This document shows positions 45,821-54,362 of a stretch of DNA of 64,000 nucleotides, one piece after another. The DNA lies in NCBI GenBank assembly GCA_027306915.1, contig DAHUYW010000019.1:263-64262 (forward strand). The letters run 5' to 3'. The translations under genes and the position numbers were made by a program. Under the pieces are notes generated by a model, which was not told the DNA's origin, did no database searches, and saw only the letters and a list, made by a program, of their open reading frames with translations. Source of the stretch: Spirochaetales bacterium. GTDB taxonomy: Bacteria > Spirochaetota > Spirochaetia > DAHUYW01. Within the stretch, counting starts at the first letter, position 1. Each line of letters opens with the position of its first letter.

Positions 45821-46450
45821 GTGAAATCGGTCTGCATCTTCTGCGGCTCTACCTTCGGGAGCGACGGCCTCTACCTCGCCGCAGCGCGCTCGCTCGCGAC
45901 GGCGATCGCCTCACGCGGAATGACCCTCGTCTACGGCGGGGGCCGGGTCGGGCTGATGGGGGAGCTGGCCGACGCCGCCCTGGGCGCCGGAGGCCGGGTG
46001 GTCGGGGTCATCCCGAAGGCCCTGGTGAACCGGGAGATCGCCCACCGTGGACTCTCCGAGCTGCACGTCACCGAGGGGATGGACGACCGGAAGCGCCTGA
46101 TGTCCGAGCTCTCCGAGGGCTTCATCGCCCTGCCCGGCGGCTACGGCACCCTCGAAGAAATCTCCGAGGTCTTGAGCTGGGCGCAGATGGGGCTCCACGC
46201 GAAGCCCTGCGGGCTTCTCAACGTCGCGGGCTTCTACGATTCCTTCCTCCGCTTCCTTGACGGGGCGGTCGCTGCCGGATTCCTGCGGTCAGAAAGCCGC
46301 GCCCTGGCCCTCGTGGACGCCGATCCCGAGCTGCTCCTTTCAAAGCTCGAGGCCGCGCCGCGAGCGCGCTACGACCGCTGGCAGGGCCCGCGCGGCGACA
46401 CGATGCCTCCAGGTGCGGTACGATCGGCGCCATGGCCCTCAACCTCGTGA
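45821..46450 (+). CDS. LOG-family protein (TIGR00730; putative nucleotide phosphoribohydrolase)
   Basis: 209 residues. SVCIFCGSTFGSD, LVYGGGRVGLMGELADAAL and the catalytic PGGYGTLEEI motif define the LOG (Lonely Guy) Rossmann family, which cleaves the N-glycosidic bond of nucleoside 5'-monophosphates. It follows the C45 gene by 9 bp with a GGAGGA ribosome site. The last 30 residues are divergent, and the 3' end overlaps a metallo-beta-lactamase-fold fragment. Confidence 0.92.
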   Translation: MKSVCIFCGSTFGSDGLYLAAARSLATAIASRGMTLVYGGGRVGLMGELADAALGAGGRVVGVIPKALVNREIAHRGLSELHVTEGMDDRKRLMSELSEGFIALPGGYGTLEEISEVLSWAQMGLHAKPCGLLNVAGFYDSFLRFLDGAVAAGFLRSESRALALVDADPELLLSKLEAAPRARYDRWQGPRGDTMPPGAVRSAPWPSTS

Positions 46451-46602
46451 ACGTCGGCTATGACTCCTGCAACTATTTCCACCTCCTCCCTCGATCCGCC
46501 AAGGCGCTCCTCTTCGACTGCGGCATGCCGGGCAGCGGCGCGAAGCTTCGGGACGACGGGACGCGGCTCGTAGCCGCAGAGCCTCAACTTCGCCCTCTCT
46601 GA
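46432..46602 (+). pseudogene. Metallo-beta-lactamase-fold hydrolase, N-terminal fragment
   Basis: ATG 46432 opens 56 codons beginning ALNLVNVGYDSCNYFHLL and continuing with LLFDCGMPGS. This is the first beta-strands of an MBL-fold hydrolase, before the HxHxDH metal motif. The frame then drifts and stops at TGA 46600-46602, with no metal-binding part. It overlaps the LOG gene by 19 bp. A deletion between here and the porin end has probably removed the rest. The gap to 46708 shows nothing. Confidence 0.55.
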
Positions 46603-46708
46603 TCAGGCTCTCTTCGTCATGGCCTGGTGCGAATTGCGGCAAGGCTACAGGCATGTTCGGGCCGACCGCATCGAGGCGAGCGGACACGGAAGGGCGACCA
46701 GGAAGGAA

Positions 46709-46730
46709 AAGGGCTCCTTCCGGAGCCCTT
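46709..46730 (-). terminator. Intrinsic terminator of the porin gene
   Basis: AAGGGCTCC/GGAGCCCTT stem of 9 bp with a 4-nt loop. On the minus strand it is followed by TTTTCC. It lies 21 bp beyond the porin stop. Confidence 0.75.
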
Positions 46731-46751
46731 GTGGTCTCGAAGAGTTGGTGT

Positions 46752-47914
46752 CTAGAAGGCCCAGATGTAATCCAGAACGAGCGCGGTGGTAGCGTTCTTC
46801 TCCTGGGCATTCGGAACGCTGGCGGTTGAAACCGCGGTGCCCGGGGTCGCGCCGGTGGCATGGAGAAAGCCAAGGCGGATGTCGCTGCCGTTGTCGTAGT
46901 TGGCTATAACGTAGGGGTAGATCTCAAGACCAGCCCAGTCTCCGGAGCCCCAGTCGAACCAGTTCACGCCGTTTCCGTCGTCGCAGCCAAGCTGCACGCC
47001 AATGCCGTACGGGTTGGCGAGCGCGTACTGCAGCTCGCCCTGGGCGGCGAAGGAGCTAACCTTGGTGTCCATGGCAAGAGCGCCTTCGAGCTTGACAGTG
47101 AGGGGTCCCATGGCGTCGGTGACGCCGAGCATTCCGTGGTTGACGACGTTGCTCGAATCGGCGAACTCAGCCGCATACCGGAACACAATCGGGAGGTTCG
47201 GGATCGCGGTGATGTTCGCGTTGATGTTGAAGTCTTTGTTGGTCGCGGTGGTCGCGCCCATGTTTCCCGTCATGTTCACGAACGCATTGACGGTCGCCAT
47301 ATTCGGGACCGCGTACTGCGCAGCGATGAACCAGTTGTTCCCGAAGTTCGGAGAGGTACCGGCCTGGGCGTTCCCGAAGGCGCTCAGATTCGCGCCCGGG
47401 ACGAGTGGGTTGTTGCTGTTCTGAGGCAGATAGAGGCCGCCAGCGAGGATCGCGCCGCTCATCGGATAGAGCTGGAGCATGGCCGCGAACTCACTCTGAA
47501 TGAGGTAATTCCACTCGTAGATGGCCACGCCCTCGATCGGGCTTGCCTGCGAGAACTGGGTAACTTGGGGGTTGCCGAGCATGATCTGAGCAAACTTGCC
47601 GAAGTTGTAGTAGGTGTCGAACCAGCTGTAGGCGCCGTTTCCCGTGTTCGTGCTGCTGCCCGCACCGAAGAAGTTGTCGCCGCCCCACTCGACGGTGGCG
47701 CTAAAGCCGTAGCCGTTCCCGTCGTAAGAGAAGGTCCACTCCTGGTCGATGCCTTGGTTGATGTCCCACGCGGGTCCCCAACCAGCTGACGCAGCGGCGC
47801 GTCCGTTCTGGATGTAGGGGTAAACATACCCCGGTTCCAGGCGTGGAAGGACCCTGACTTTGGTTGATCGGCGAATGCAGAAGCGCCGACAAAGAATACT
47901 GCCAGAAGCACCAA
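46752..47914 (-). pseudogene. Porin-like outer-membrane beta-barrel protein, frameshifted near its N-terminus
   Basis: The main frame encodes about 360 residues rich in Gly, Asn and aromatics with alternating beta-strand character. It ends in LVLDYIWAF, the C-terminal Phe required for outer-membrane insertion. The signal peptide (LVLLAVFFVGASAFA, then ADQPKSGSFHAWNRGMF) is one frame off. Restoring a single T at 47822-47826 would give GMFYPYIQNG and join them. The start is also abnormal: only TTG 47914 or GTG 47911, with no basic residues and no ribosome site. The gene is either broken or has a sequencing error in a T-run, plus a 5' rearrangement. 47915-48081 shows no recognisable gene. Confidence 0.7.
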
Positions 47915-48081
47915 GTCCGACGGAATGGGTCGAGTCCCACATGTCGTAGACGGCCGACTGCCAGTGGCCGCGGCCGAGGAAGCCGACGACATAGTTCCCG
48001 ATGACCAATACCAGCGCCGTGGACGACCGTGGCCGGCGACCCCATGATCCCGAGGAGGGTCGCCGCGCCTCCCTTTCCGAG

Positions 48082-48288
48082 CTATTCCGATTCACCCGGT
48101 GAGCGGCCGGGCCGCCTCGCGGGTGGGGGCTGATTTGCCGCCGCCAAACGCCCGGACCGTACGAGAGCCTCGCGAAGGACGTATTCGATCTGACTGTTCA
48201 CGCTTCGCAGCTCCCCCGCCGCCCACCGCTCCAGCGCCTCATAGACTTCCGAATCCAACCGGAGAAGAAATCGCTTCTTCTCGCTCAT
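48082..48288 (-). CDS. Ribbon-helix-helix (Arc-like) DNA-binding protein
   Basis: 68 residues. KRFLLRLDSEVYEALERWAA, then LRSVNSQIEYVLREAL, is the RHH pattern of Arc/CopG-type dimeric repressors: beta-strand with alternating polar residues, helix A, turn, helix B. The tail is Pro/Arg-rich and probably disordered. ATG 48288 overlaps the SPFH stop (ATGA), so the regulator is translationally coupled to the SPFH protein. A palindrome in front of the operon (49187-49198) is a candidate autoregulatory site. Confidence 0.85.
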   Translation of the reverse strand: MSEKKRFLLRLDSEVYEALERWAAGELRSVNSQIEYVLREALVRSGRLAAANQPPPARRPGRSPGESE

Positions 48289-49157
48289 GCGTAGAGCGTG
48301 CCGGTGTTGATGACCGGCTGTGCCTGACTCTCGGACACGAGGGAGACCAGAAGGTTGTTCACCATCGCGGCCCGTCGCTCTTCATCGAGCTTCACCACCC
48401 CGGACTCCTCGAGCGTCGTGAGCGCATCCTTCACCATCCCCACCGCGCCGTCGACGATGAGCCGACGCGCGGCGATGACCGCCGCCGCCTGCTGCCTGCG
48501 CAGCATGGTCTGGGCGATCTCGGGTGCGTACGCGAGATGGGAAATCCGCGCCTCGACGACCGTCACGCCCGCGGTGCTGAGCCGCGCGGTGAGGTGCTCC
48601 TTGAGCTCTTCGGCGATCAGGTCGGGATTCCCGCGCAGGGAGGCGATCGTGTTCTCGCCGGCGTCGTAGGGATGGTGGCTCGCGAGGCCGCGGATGGCCG
48701 TTTCCGCCTGGATGCTGACGAAGCTCTCGTAGTCCTCGACGTTGAAGAGGGCCTTGGCGGAATCCGTGACGTTCCAGACGACGACCGCCCCGATCTCGAT
48801 CGGATTTCCCGACTCGTCGTTCACCTTGATTGTCTCGCTGTTGAAGTTGCGCACCCGCACGGAGACCGCTCTTCGCGTGGTGAGGGGGTTGGTCCAATGA
48901 AATCCGGCTTCTCTCCCGCTGCCGGCATAGTTGCCGAAGAAGACGACCACCTTTGCCTCGTTCGGATGCACGACGAAGAAACCGCGAAGAGCAAGGAGCA
49001 CGACGATCCACAGCGCCACGAGCCCAAGGATTTCCGCCGTCTCCATTCCGGCGATGTGTCTCGTGAGCCGCCAGACCACAAACCCGAGCGCTACTTCAAC
49101 GAGCAGCGCCGCGAATCCGTTGATCCTCCACAGCTTCGTTTCCTGAATATCCTTCAT
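48285..49157 (-). CDS. SPFH/band-7 (stomatin-like) membrane protein
   Basis: 290 residues. Two N-terminal hydrophobic segments (INGFAALLVEVALGFVVWRL and ILGLVALWIVVLLALRGFFVV) are followed by an SPFH domain. It begins VHPNEAKVVVFFGNYAGS and contains NPIEIGAVVVWNVTDSAKALF, a coiled helical region (LRRQQAAAVIAARRLIVDGA) and LVSESQAQPVINTGTLYA. Such proteins oligomerise into membrane microdomain scaffolds. ATG 49157 follows GGAGGTGGGC. It is the first gene of a bicistron with the RHH regulator. Confidence 0.9.
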   Translation of the reverse strand: MKDIQETKLWRINGFAALLVEVALGFVVWRLTRHIAGMETAEILGLVALWIVVLLALRGFFVVHPNEAKVVVFFGNYAGSGREAGFHWTNPLTTRRAVSVRVRNFNSETIKVNDESGNPIEIGAVVVWNVTDSAKALFNVEDYESFVSIQAETAIRGLASHHPYDAGENTIASLRGNPDLIAEELKEHLTARLSTAGVTVVEARISHLAYAPEIAQTMLRRQQAAAVIAARRLIVDGAVGMVKDALTTLEESGVVKLDEERRAAMVNNLLVSLVSESQAQPVINTGTLYA

Positions 49158-49186
49158 GTAGCCCACCTCCATTGGAACAATATTAT

Positions 49187-49198
49187 TATGATATCATA
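49187..49198. promoter_or_regulatory. 12-bp perfect palindrome in the SPFH-RHH promoter
   Basis: TATGATATCATA lies in a conspicuously AT-rich 40-bp island within GC-rich DNA, 30 bp before the SPFH start. It contains a -10-like TATGAT on both strands. Its size and symmetry suit a ribbon-helix-helix dimer. Confidence 0.55.
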
Positions 49199-49323
49199 AA
49201 AATATCGAGACGTCAAGCTGACGTGGATAGGCCTTGAGAGAAGGATGCGCTAGCGACCGGAGAGAAGAGCAGGCGACTTGGGAAAGGCGCGCCGGGAGGG
49301 AGCGGTGGCAGACGGCGCGCGGC

Positions 49324-49842
49324 CTACGACAGCTGCGGGCGCAGGAGCGCGAGGAGCTCCTCGACCTCCTGCGCGATCGCCTTGCCCTCCGCGCGATAAA
49401 CGAGATCGGCTGCGGCGTAGTACTTCTCGCTCTCGGTCGACCACAGGCGATGGATGTCCTCTTCGAGGCTCGTCCCGGGGTTCACGCGCGGGCGGTCGGC
49501 GGTGCGCACGCGACGAGCGAGCTCCTCCTCGGTGACCTCGAGAAGCACCACGATTCCAGAGCCGCGGAGGGCGTCGCGGTTCCACTCGTAGCGGACCGTT
49601 CCCCCTCCGAGGCAGACGACCGCGTTCGCCTCGCGCGCGAAGTCCTTGCAGATCGAGTATTCGAGCTCGCGGAAGGCAAGCCACCCCTTCTCGCGCACCA
49701 GGCGGTGGAAGGAGTAGCCGAGCCTGCGGTCCATCTCTTCATCGAGATCGAAAAAGGGAAGGGCGAGCCGCCGGGCGACGAGCCTGCCCAGGGTGGTTTT
49801 GCCCGAGCCGATCATGCCGCAGAAGTAAATGTTGCTCCCCAT
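49324..49842 (-). CDS. aroK: Shikimate kinase
   Basis: 172 residues. It phosphorylates shikimate in the chorismate pathway, in the cytosol. Walker A is GMIGSGKTTLG, followed by the shikimate-binding FFDLDEEMDRRLGYSF, FRELE (Arg), CLGGGTV and the lid Arg in TADRPRVNPG. A C-terminal HRLWSTESEKYYAAADLV is typical. It is the last gene of the minus-strand operon, 19 bp after the Gfo/Idh gene. It is an unexpected companion for sugar-dehydrogenase and deaminase genes, so it may simply be carried along. Confidence 0.9.
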   Translation of the reverse strand: MGSNIYFCGMIGSGKTTLGRLVARRLALPFFDLDEEMDRRLGYSFHRLVREKGWLAFRELEYSICKDFAREANAVVCLGGGTVRYEWNRDALRGSGIVVLLEVTEEELARRVRTADRPRVNPGTSLEEDIHRLWSTESEKYYAAADLVYRAEGKAIAQEVEELLALLRPQLS

Positions 49843-49861
49843 GATCGGTCCGCAGGCTACC

Positions 49862-50944
49862 TCACGGTCCTCCCCACTCGGCGGGGGTCGCGTTCACCTC
49901 TGCGGAGCCGCGGGCGGCCGACTCCTGCGCCTTGATATAGAGGTAGTGATCGTGGACCCCCTCGGCCAGGGGATAGAGCTCGGCCCCCCCCTCGGTGTAG
50001 GCGGCCATGCGCGACAGGACCTCGCACAGCGCAAGCTCATCGTCCATGAGCGGGGCCGGATAGGGGTTCCGCCAGATCCAGGACTCCCCGAAGCGGAAGC
50101 CCTCGAGACGCGGGGCCGCCAGGCTCCCGTAGCGGCCCGACTCGACCCGCTCGATCCTCAAACGGAGGGGCGTCGCGAAGTCCTTGAGCATCACGACATC
50201 GTCCCAATCCATTTCGCCACGCTCGCCCCGCGCGAGGAGGCGATCCGCTCGGATCCAGCCGAAGTACTGGCTGCCCGTGAAGTCCACGATGCCGACGCGC
50301 CGGTCCGGGAACTGAAAGACGAAGAGATCCTGTCTTTCCTCGACGATCTGCTCCCGAGCGGGCGGGCCCTCCCTTCCCGGTCCCTGCACTACGGAATAGG
50401 GAAAGCCGAAGGCGTGGATGCGGGCGGCTTCGAAGGTCACCCCCAGAAATCGTCGCATGAGGCTTATGCCGTGGTATCCGTGGCCCACCGAGACATTCAC
50501 GTGGCCCACCGGGCCCAGGAGCCCCCGGCATAGGACCTCGGCCTGCGCCAGGTGAAGGGGCCGGAGGTGATATTCCTCCGCGACCTGGACCATGCCCAGC
50601 GAGGCCCGTACCCGCTCGACGAGCGCCTTGAGCCCCGGGACGTCGGGCGCGGGGGGGGTCTCGCTGAGCACGGGCAGGCCGTGGTCGACGAGCTCCAGGA
50701 TGATCTCCGGATTCGACGCCCAGGAGACCGAGCTCACGCAGAACCGCGGACGTCCACCCTTGAGAAGGGCCTCGATGTCCCGATAGGTGGGCACGCCCCA
50801 CTCCCGTTCGATCGCTTCCGCCTTAGACCGATCGCGAACGACCATGCCGCCGACCGAGAAGAGGTCCGGAAGGGCTCGGGCCACGCGCAGGTAGAACCGC
50901 GCCCGCCATCCGGCGCCCACAATGACAAACGATATCTTGCTCAT
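49862..50944 (-). CDS. Gfo/Idh/MocA-family protein with altered EKP motif
   Basis: 360 residues. The Rossmann start SFVIVGAGWRARFYLRVARAL and the C-terminal alpha/beta domain are family-typical. The usual EKP catalytic motif reads SETPPAPD, so Lys is replaced by Thr. Members with such changes can be redox-inactive or use other chemistry. There is no signal peptide. It follows its paralogue by 69 bp in the same operon, suggesting the two act on related sugar or inositol-type substrates. Confidence 0.82.
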   Translation of the reverse strand: MSKISFVIVGAGWRARFYLRVARALPDLFSVGGMVVRDRSKAEAIEREWGVPTYRDIEALLKGGRPRFCVSSVSWASNPEIILELVDHGLPVLSETPPAPDVPGLKALVERVRASLGMVQVAEEYHLRPLHLAQAEVLCRGLLGPVGHVNVSVGHGYHGISLMRRFLGVTFEAARIHAFGFPYSVVQGPGREGPPAREQIVEERQDLFVFQFPDRRVGIVDFTGSQYFGWIRADRLLARGERGEMDWDDVVMLKDFATPLRLRIERVESGRYGSLAAPRLEGFRFGESWIWRNPYPAPLMDDELALCEVLSRMAAYTEGGAELYPLAEGVHDHYLYIKAQESAARGSAEVNATPAEWGGP

Positions 50945-51013
50945 CTCACGCTCCGTTTCCCGTATGCCGCTTCGAGCTGCGCGGGCTCGGCGGCGTCCTC
51001 CGTGCCGCGGAGA

Positions 51014-52102
51014 TCAAGATAACCGCTCCTCGGGCAAGAGGCGACCGTTGCGACCCCCGCCCGACCCTCGGTAGGGCACGCCCGGATCCCAGCCCTCGAA
51101 TCGCCGCGGCGCAAAGCCTGCAAGCGGAAGGGTCACCTTGCAGCGCTCCCGGTGCGAGGCGTAGGCAGCCAGGCAGATCTCCAAGGCCGAAAGCGATCCC
51201 CTAAGCGCCGAGCCGTCGGGGCGATCCTCGTCGACCATTCGCGCGAGGTTTTCCAGGTGAATCCGGTGGTTCGACCTCGCAAAGGGCTCGACGGGAACGA
51301 GCCTGCCTGCGGGGGCATCGCGATTCCGGATCCGGTAGGCGCTCTCCCACCCGTAGAACTCGATCTCGCCCTCCTCTCCGACCAAGCGGAAGTAGGTGCC
51401 CTTGCCCGCTCTGATGGTGCGCACGTCATCGCCGGTCTGCAGGACCGCGCGAACCCCCGCGGAGGTCTCGACGTAGGTGATCGACTCGGTCTCCACCTGC
51501 ATACCGTCGCGATAGGTTCCCGTCGAGGTGTCGCAGGCGCTCTGCACCGAGCGAACGGGGTCTCCTTGGGTGAGGGCAACGAAGAAGCTGAACCAGTGAA
51601 TCCCAGCGTTGATGATGTCCCACTTTTCGCACTGGATCTCGACGAGCTCGAGACGCCCGATTGCGCCGCCCCGTACCAGGCCGAGTATCTGATCTCCGTG
51701 CGCCGCGACGAGCAGGCCGTGCGGAACCACGGCGGGTATTCCAGCGCCGGACAGGAGTCGAGCGATCTCCTCGCCGTCGGCCATGTTGTCGGCGACAGGC
51801 TTCTCCACGAGCATCCCCTTCGGCGAGACCATCCGCAGGGCGTCGCGCGTGATCTCCAGATGAGAGGGGGCATAGGTCGACACACACACGATATCGGTGG
51901 GGCGCTCGCGAAAGAGATCCTGGTGAGAGGGATAGATCTCCACCTCGGGGAAATCTCGACGGACGCTCACACGGGCTTCCGGACGCACATCCGCCACCGC
52001 CCGAAGCGCGAAGCGATCGGAGCTCGACAGCGCCTGGAGGCTGAGGCGCCCGCCTGTTCCGCAGCCGACGACGGATGCCGAATAGCGTCTTTCACTGCTC
52101 AT
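51014..52102 (-). CDS. Gfo/Idh/MocA-family oxidoreductase
   Basis: 362 residues. SASVVGCGTGGRLSLQAL forms the NAD(P) loop, DIVCVSTYAPSHLEI follows, and the catalytic LVEKPVADNM keeps the EKP Lys. GIHWFSFFVALT supplies the conserved His/Trp region of the substrate domain. It is a likely NAD(P)-dependent dehydrogenase of a sugar, amino-sugar or cyclitol. It sits mid-operon, 59 bp after the URO-D-like gene. The C-terminal 40 residues, rich in Arg and Gly, are longer than usual. Confidence 0.88.
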   Translation of the reverse strand: MSSERRYSASVVGCGTGGRLSLQALSSSDRFALRAVADVRPEARVSVRRDFPEVEIYPSHQDLFRERPTDIVCVSTYAPSHLEITRDALRMVSPKGMLVEKPVADNMADGEEIARLLSGAGIPAVVPHGLLVAAHGDQILGLVRGGAIGRLELVEIQCEKWDIINAGIHWFSFFVALTQGDPVRSVQSACDTSTGTYRDGMQVETESITYVETSAGVRAVLQTGDDVRTIRAGKGTYFRLVGEEGEIEFYGWESAYRIRNRDAPAGRLVPVEPFARSNHRIHLENLARMVDEDRPDGSALRGSLSALEICLAAYASHRERCKVTLPLAGFAPRRFEGWDPGVPYRGSGGGRNGRLLPEERLS

Positions 52103-52161
52103 AGAATCTCCCGACCCAATTCAGCGGAGCCTGTCGGCGCTCGCGCCGCGTCCCGGACCGG

Positions 52162-53100
52162 CTACTCCCTACCCGCGGCCTTCACGCGCTCTACGAGCGC
52201 CTTCGCCGCGCCCGGATAAAGCCAGGTAGGGAAGCTGCAGCCGGGGGCAAGGAGGAGCTTCGTCTTTCCGCCCAGCCGCATCCCCTCCTCGGCGTTGCGC
52301 GCGGCCTCCGCCGGCGTAACCCTCGTAACCCGATCCTTGTCGAGGCCGCCCATGATCGTGCCCGAAAAGCGCTTGCGCATCTCGGGTATGGACGGGTTCG
52401 AGGGATGGCGATCCTCATAGGAGATGATCGGGACGGGAAAGTCGAGGATGTCGTCGACGTAGATCCCGATATCGTGGACATGCGCGGTGTGCATCGTGCC
52501 TGCGTCCTTAATGGCGGTGAAGATCTTCATCACGAAGGGCTTCGCAAACTTGAGGTACTCGGCGCGCTCCATCTGCTCCCTGCTGCCGAAGGTGGAGATG
52601 AAGATGCCGCTTGCGCCGAGGCGAAGGGCCTCGCGGCAGTAGGCGATTATATTGTCCGATATTACGTCGAGGGCGTCGAGCACCCCCTGAGGCTGTGTCG
52701 CGATCAGCTCGGCGAGGTGCTCGCCCGCAAGGTTTCGCATGAGCACCTGCCAGGGATCGAAGACCGTGTCGATGAAGTAGGCCTTCCCTTTCAGGGCGCG
52801 CGCGACTATCTCGATCGCCCGAAGCTGCTCGGCCCAGTCGGAGTCGCGCACCTCGAAGCGCCCCACCCTCTTGAGGTCATCCGCGCTCTTCAGCTCGAGC
52901 ATTCCCTTCGGCATCGGGTAGAAGTAGTCGTTCATGAGCTTCAGCCAGTCCAGATCGTAGAAGCGCAGGAACTCGAGCGACAGCTCGGCGATGCGCTGCG
53001 CCCTCTCGTGCTGAACGCCGAAGTGGTACCAGAAAGAGACCGGAGGCCGGTCGACCTCCCTGCCTTCGAGTGTTTTGTCGATTCGTTCGGTTTTTGTCAT
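52162..53100 (-). CDS. Uroporphyrinogen-decarboxylase-family protein
   Basis: 312 residues, a TIM-barrel of the URO-D/methyltransferase superfamily. REVDRPPVSFWYHFG starts it; IFISTFGSREQMERAEYLKF, MHTAHVHDIGIY and IMGGLDKDRV are diagnostic. It lacks the tetrapyrrole-binding pattern of true HemE and is closer to members that demethylate small methyl donors through corrinoids or act on unknown substrates. AAGGACC precedes ATG 53100. It sits in an operon with adenosine deaminase (23 bp upstream) and two Gfo/Idh genes. Confidence 0.85.
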   Translation of the reverse strand: MTKTERIDKTLEGREVDRPPVSFWYHFGVQHERAQRIAELSLEFLRFYDLDWLKLMNDYFYPMPKGMLELKSADDLKRVGRFEVRDSDWAEQLRAIEIVARALKGKAYFIDTVFDPWQVLMRNLAGEHLAELIATQPQGVLDALDVISDNIIAYCREALRLGASGIFISTFGSREQMERAEYLKFAKPFVMKIFTAIKDAGTMHTAHVHDIGIYVDDILDFPVPIISYEDRHPSNPSIPEMRKRFSGTIMGGLDKDRVTRVTPAEAARNAEEGMRLGGKTKLLLAPGCSFPTWLYPGAAKALVERVKAAGRE

Positions 53101-53123
53101 GATGGTCCTTCTGGCCTTTCAGT

Positions 53124-54164
53124 CTACGCCTCGCGTGAGGCGCCGGCAACCCCGAGACCCGCCGCCGCGGCCGACCGCTCGAACTCCCGAAAGAGCCTCC
53201 GCCTTACCCCAGTCTCCGCGAGCCCGTACCGCAGGCCGTTCAGATTCAGCTGCCAGAGCTCCTCAAGCGAGAGGCCGAGCTCATCCCGGGCCAGCTCCCA
53301 TTCGTGCGTAAGGTTGGTGCCGAAGAAGGGCGGATCGTCGGTCGAGAGGGTCACCGGAACGCCGGCGTCGAGAAGCCGCCGCAGCGGATGGGCCGTCGCC
53401 GAGGGCACCACCTTCAGGCGGAGATTGCTCGTGACCGCGACATCACAGCAGATGGAGCGCTCGGCAAGGAGCGCGAGGACGTCAGGATCCTCCGCTGCGC
53501 GCACCCCGTGCTGGATGCGCCGTGCCCCAAGCTCGAGGACCGCCTCGCGCACGTGCGATGCCCCGGCGGTTTCCCCCGCATGGGCCACGACCGCATAGCC
53601 GGCGCGCCGAGCCCGCTCGAACCAGGGGGCGAAGCGGCTGCGCGGGAAGCCCGGCTCCGGGCCGCCCAAGCCCAGCGCCACGACGAGCGGGTTCGCCTCC
53701 TCCTCCAGGAGCCGCGCGGTGTAGGGCCCGCTCTCGTCGGCGGCCTCGCTGGGGATGTCCACGATAAGGCGGGCCACCGGCCCCCCACCCCGCTCGGCCT
53801 CCTCAAACCGCCGCGTCACGATGTCGAGCGCCCGCTTGCCGCCGATGCCGAGCCGCTCGTGGTTGTAGGGCGTGAAATGCAGCTCGGCGTAGCGGATCGA
53901 GTGCCGCTCGCATTCGGCGAGATAGCCGTCGACCATCCGTTCGAAGTCGCTCGGGCTGCGCAGGCAGCCGCACATGGTCAGCCACAGCGCGATGAAGTGA
54001 TCGAAGCTCTTGAAATCGTAGAGCCGGCGCAGCTCGGGAAGGCTGCCGACCGGAAGGGCGACGTGGTTTGTCTCCGCCATCTTCCAGAGAGTCTCGGGCG
54101 CGATGGTTCCCTCGAGGTGCACGTGAAGCTCGGTCTTGGGCAGGCGCGCGAAAAGCTCATCCAC
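53124..54164 (-). CDS. add: Adenosine deaminase
   Basis: 346 residues. Zn-dependent deamination of adenosine (or related purine nucleosides) to inosine. PKTELHVHLEGTI supplies the HxH, GYAVVAHAGETAG the third His and catalytic Glu, IQHGVRA the next His, and VTLSTDDPPFFGT the Asp pair. The start is GTG 54164, which follows GCGGAGGAATCACC; ATGs at 54188 and 54185 lie inside the -10 box (TATGAT, 54189-54184). It is the first gene of a five-gene minus-strand operon. Confidence 0.92.
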   Translation of the reverse strand: MDELFARLPKTELHVHLEGTIAPETLWKMAETNHVALPVGSLPELRRLYDFKSFDHFIALWLTMCGCLRSPSDFERMVDGYLAECERHSIRYAELHFTPYNHERLGIGGKRALDIVTRRFEEAERGGGPVARLIVDIPSEAADESGPYTARLLEEEANPLVVALGLGGPEPGFPRSRFAPWFERARRAGYAVVAHAGETAGASHVREAVLELGARRIQHGVRAAEDPDVLALLAERSICCDVAVTSNLRLKVVPSATAHPLRRLLDAGVPVTLSTDDPPFFGTNLTHEWELARDELGLSLEELWQLNLNGLRYGLAETGVRRRLFREFERSAAAAGLGVAGASREA

Positions 54165-54183
54165 GGTGATTCCTCCGCGCGCC

Positions 54184-54236
54184 ATCATAGCATCTTGACG
54201 ATTCCGTGCCGAGCTGATAGCTTTGTACACTATGAT
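54184..54236. promoter_or_regulatory. Divergent promoters: deaminase operon and aminotransferase leader
   Basis: Minus strand: TCGGCA (54212-54207), 17-nt spacer, TATGAT (54189-54184). Plus strand: TATGAT (54231-54236), 7 nt before the leader-peptide ATG 54244; no good -35 is seen, so this assignment is weaker. Confidence 0.5.
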
Positions 54237-54243
54237 CGTTCGC

Positions 54244-54291
54244 ATGTGCTACGTACAGATTCAACTCGCCGCGGCGGCCGCAGCTCCCTAG
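54244..54291 (+). CDS. Alanine-rich leader peptide (attenuation control)
   Basis: Fifteen codons: MCYVQIQL, six consecutive Ala codons (54268-54285: GCC GCG GCG GCC GCA GCT), Pro, stop TAG 54289-54291. It has no Shine-Dalgarno site and begins 7 nt after a -10 box, so it would be translated from a leaderless RNA. A strong intrinsic terminator follows 31 nt after the stop and precedes an aminotransferase gene. The arrangement is that of amino-acid-biosynthetic leader peptides, here with Ala as the sensed amino acid. Confidence 0.6.
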   Translation: MCYVQIQLAAAAAAP

Positions 54292-54362
54292 GGGGAATCG
54301 CGGTCGCATTCAGCGACGACTTAAAAAAGCCGCGGTCCCCTCGGGTGGACTGCGGCTTTTTT
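54290..54362 (+). promoter_or_regulatory. Transcription attenuator: terminator with alternative antiterminator
   Basis: Terminator: AAAAAAGCCGC (54323-54333) pairs with GCGGCTTTTTT (54352-54362), with an inner GTCC/GGAC, giving a GC stem followed by six T. Antiterminator: AGGGG (54290-54294) can pair with CCCCT (54337-54341) and GCGG (54300-54303) with CCGC (54330-54333), which disrupts the terminator arm. A ribosome resting at the leader stop would cover 54290-54303 and favour termination. One stalled at the Ala codons would leave it free. Confidence 0.6.
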
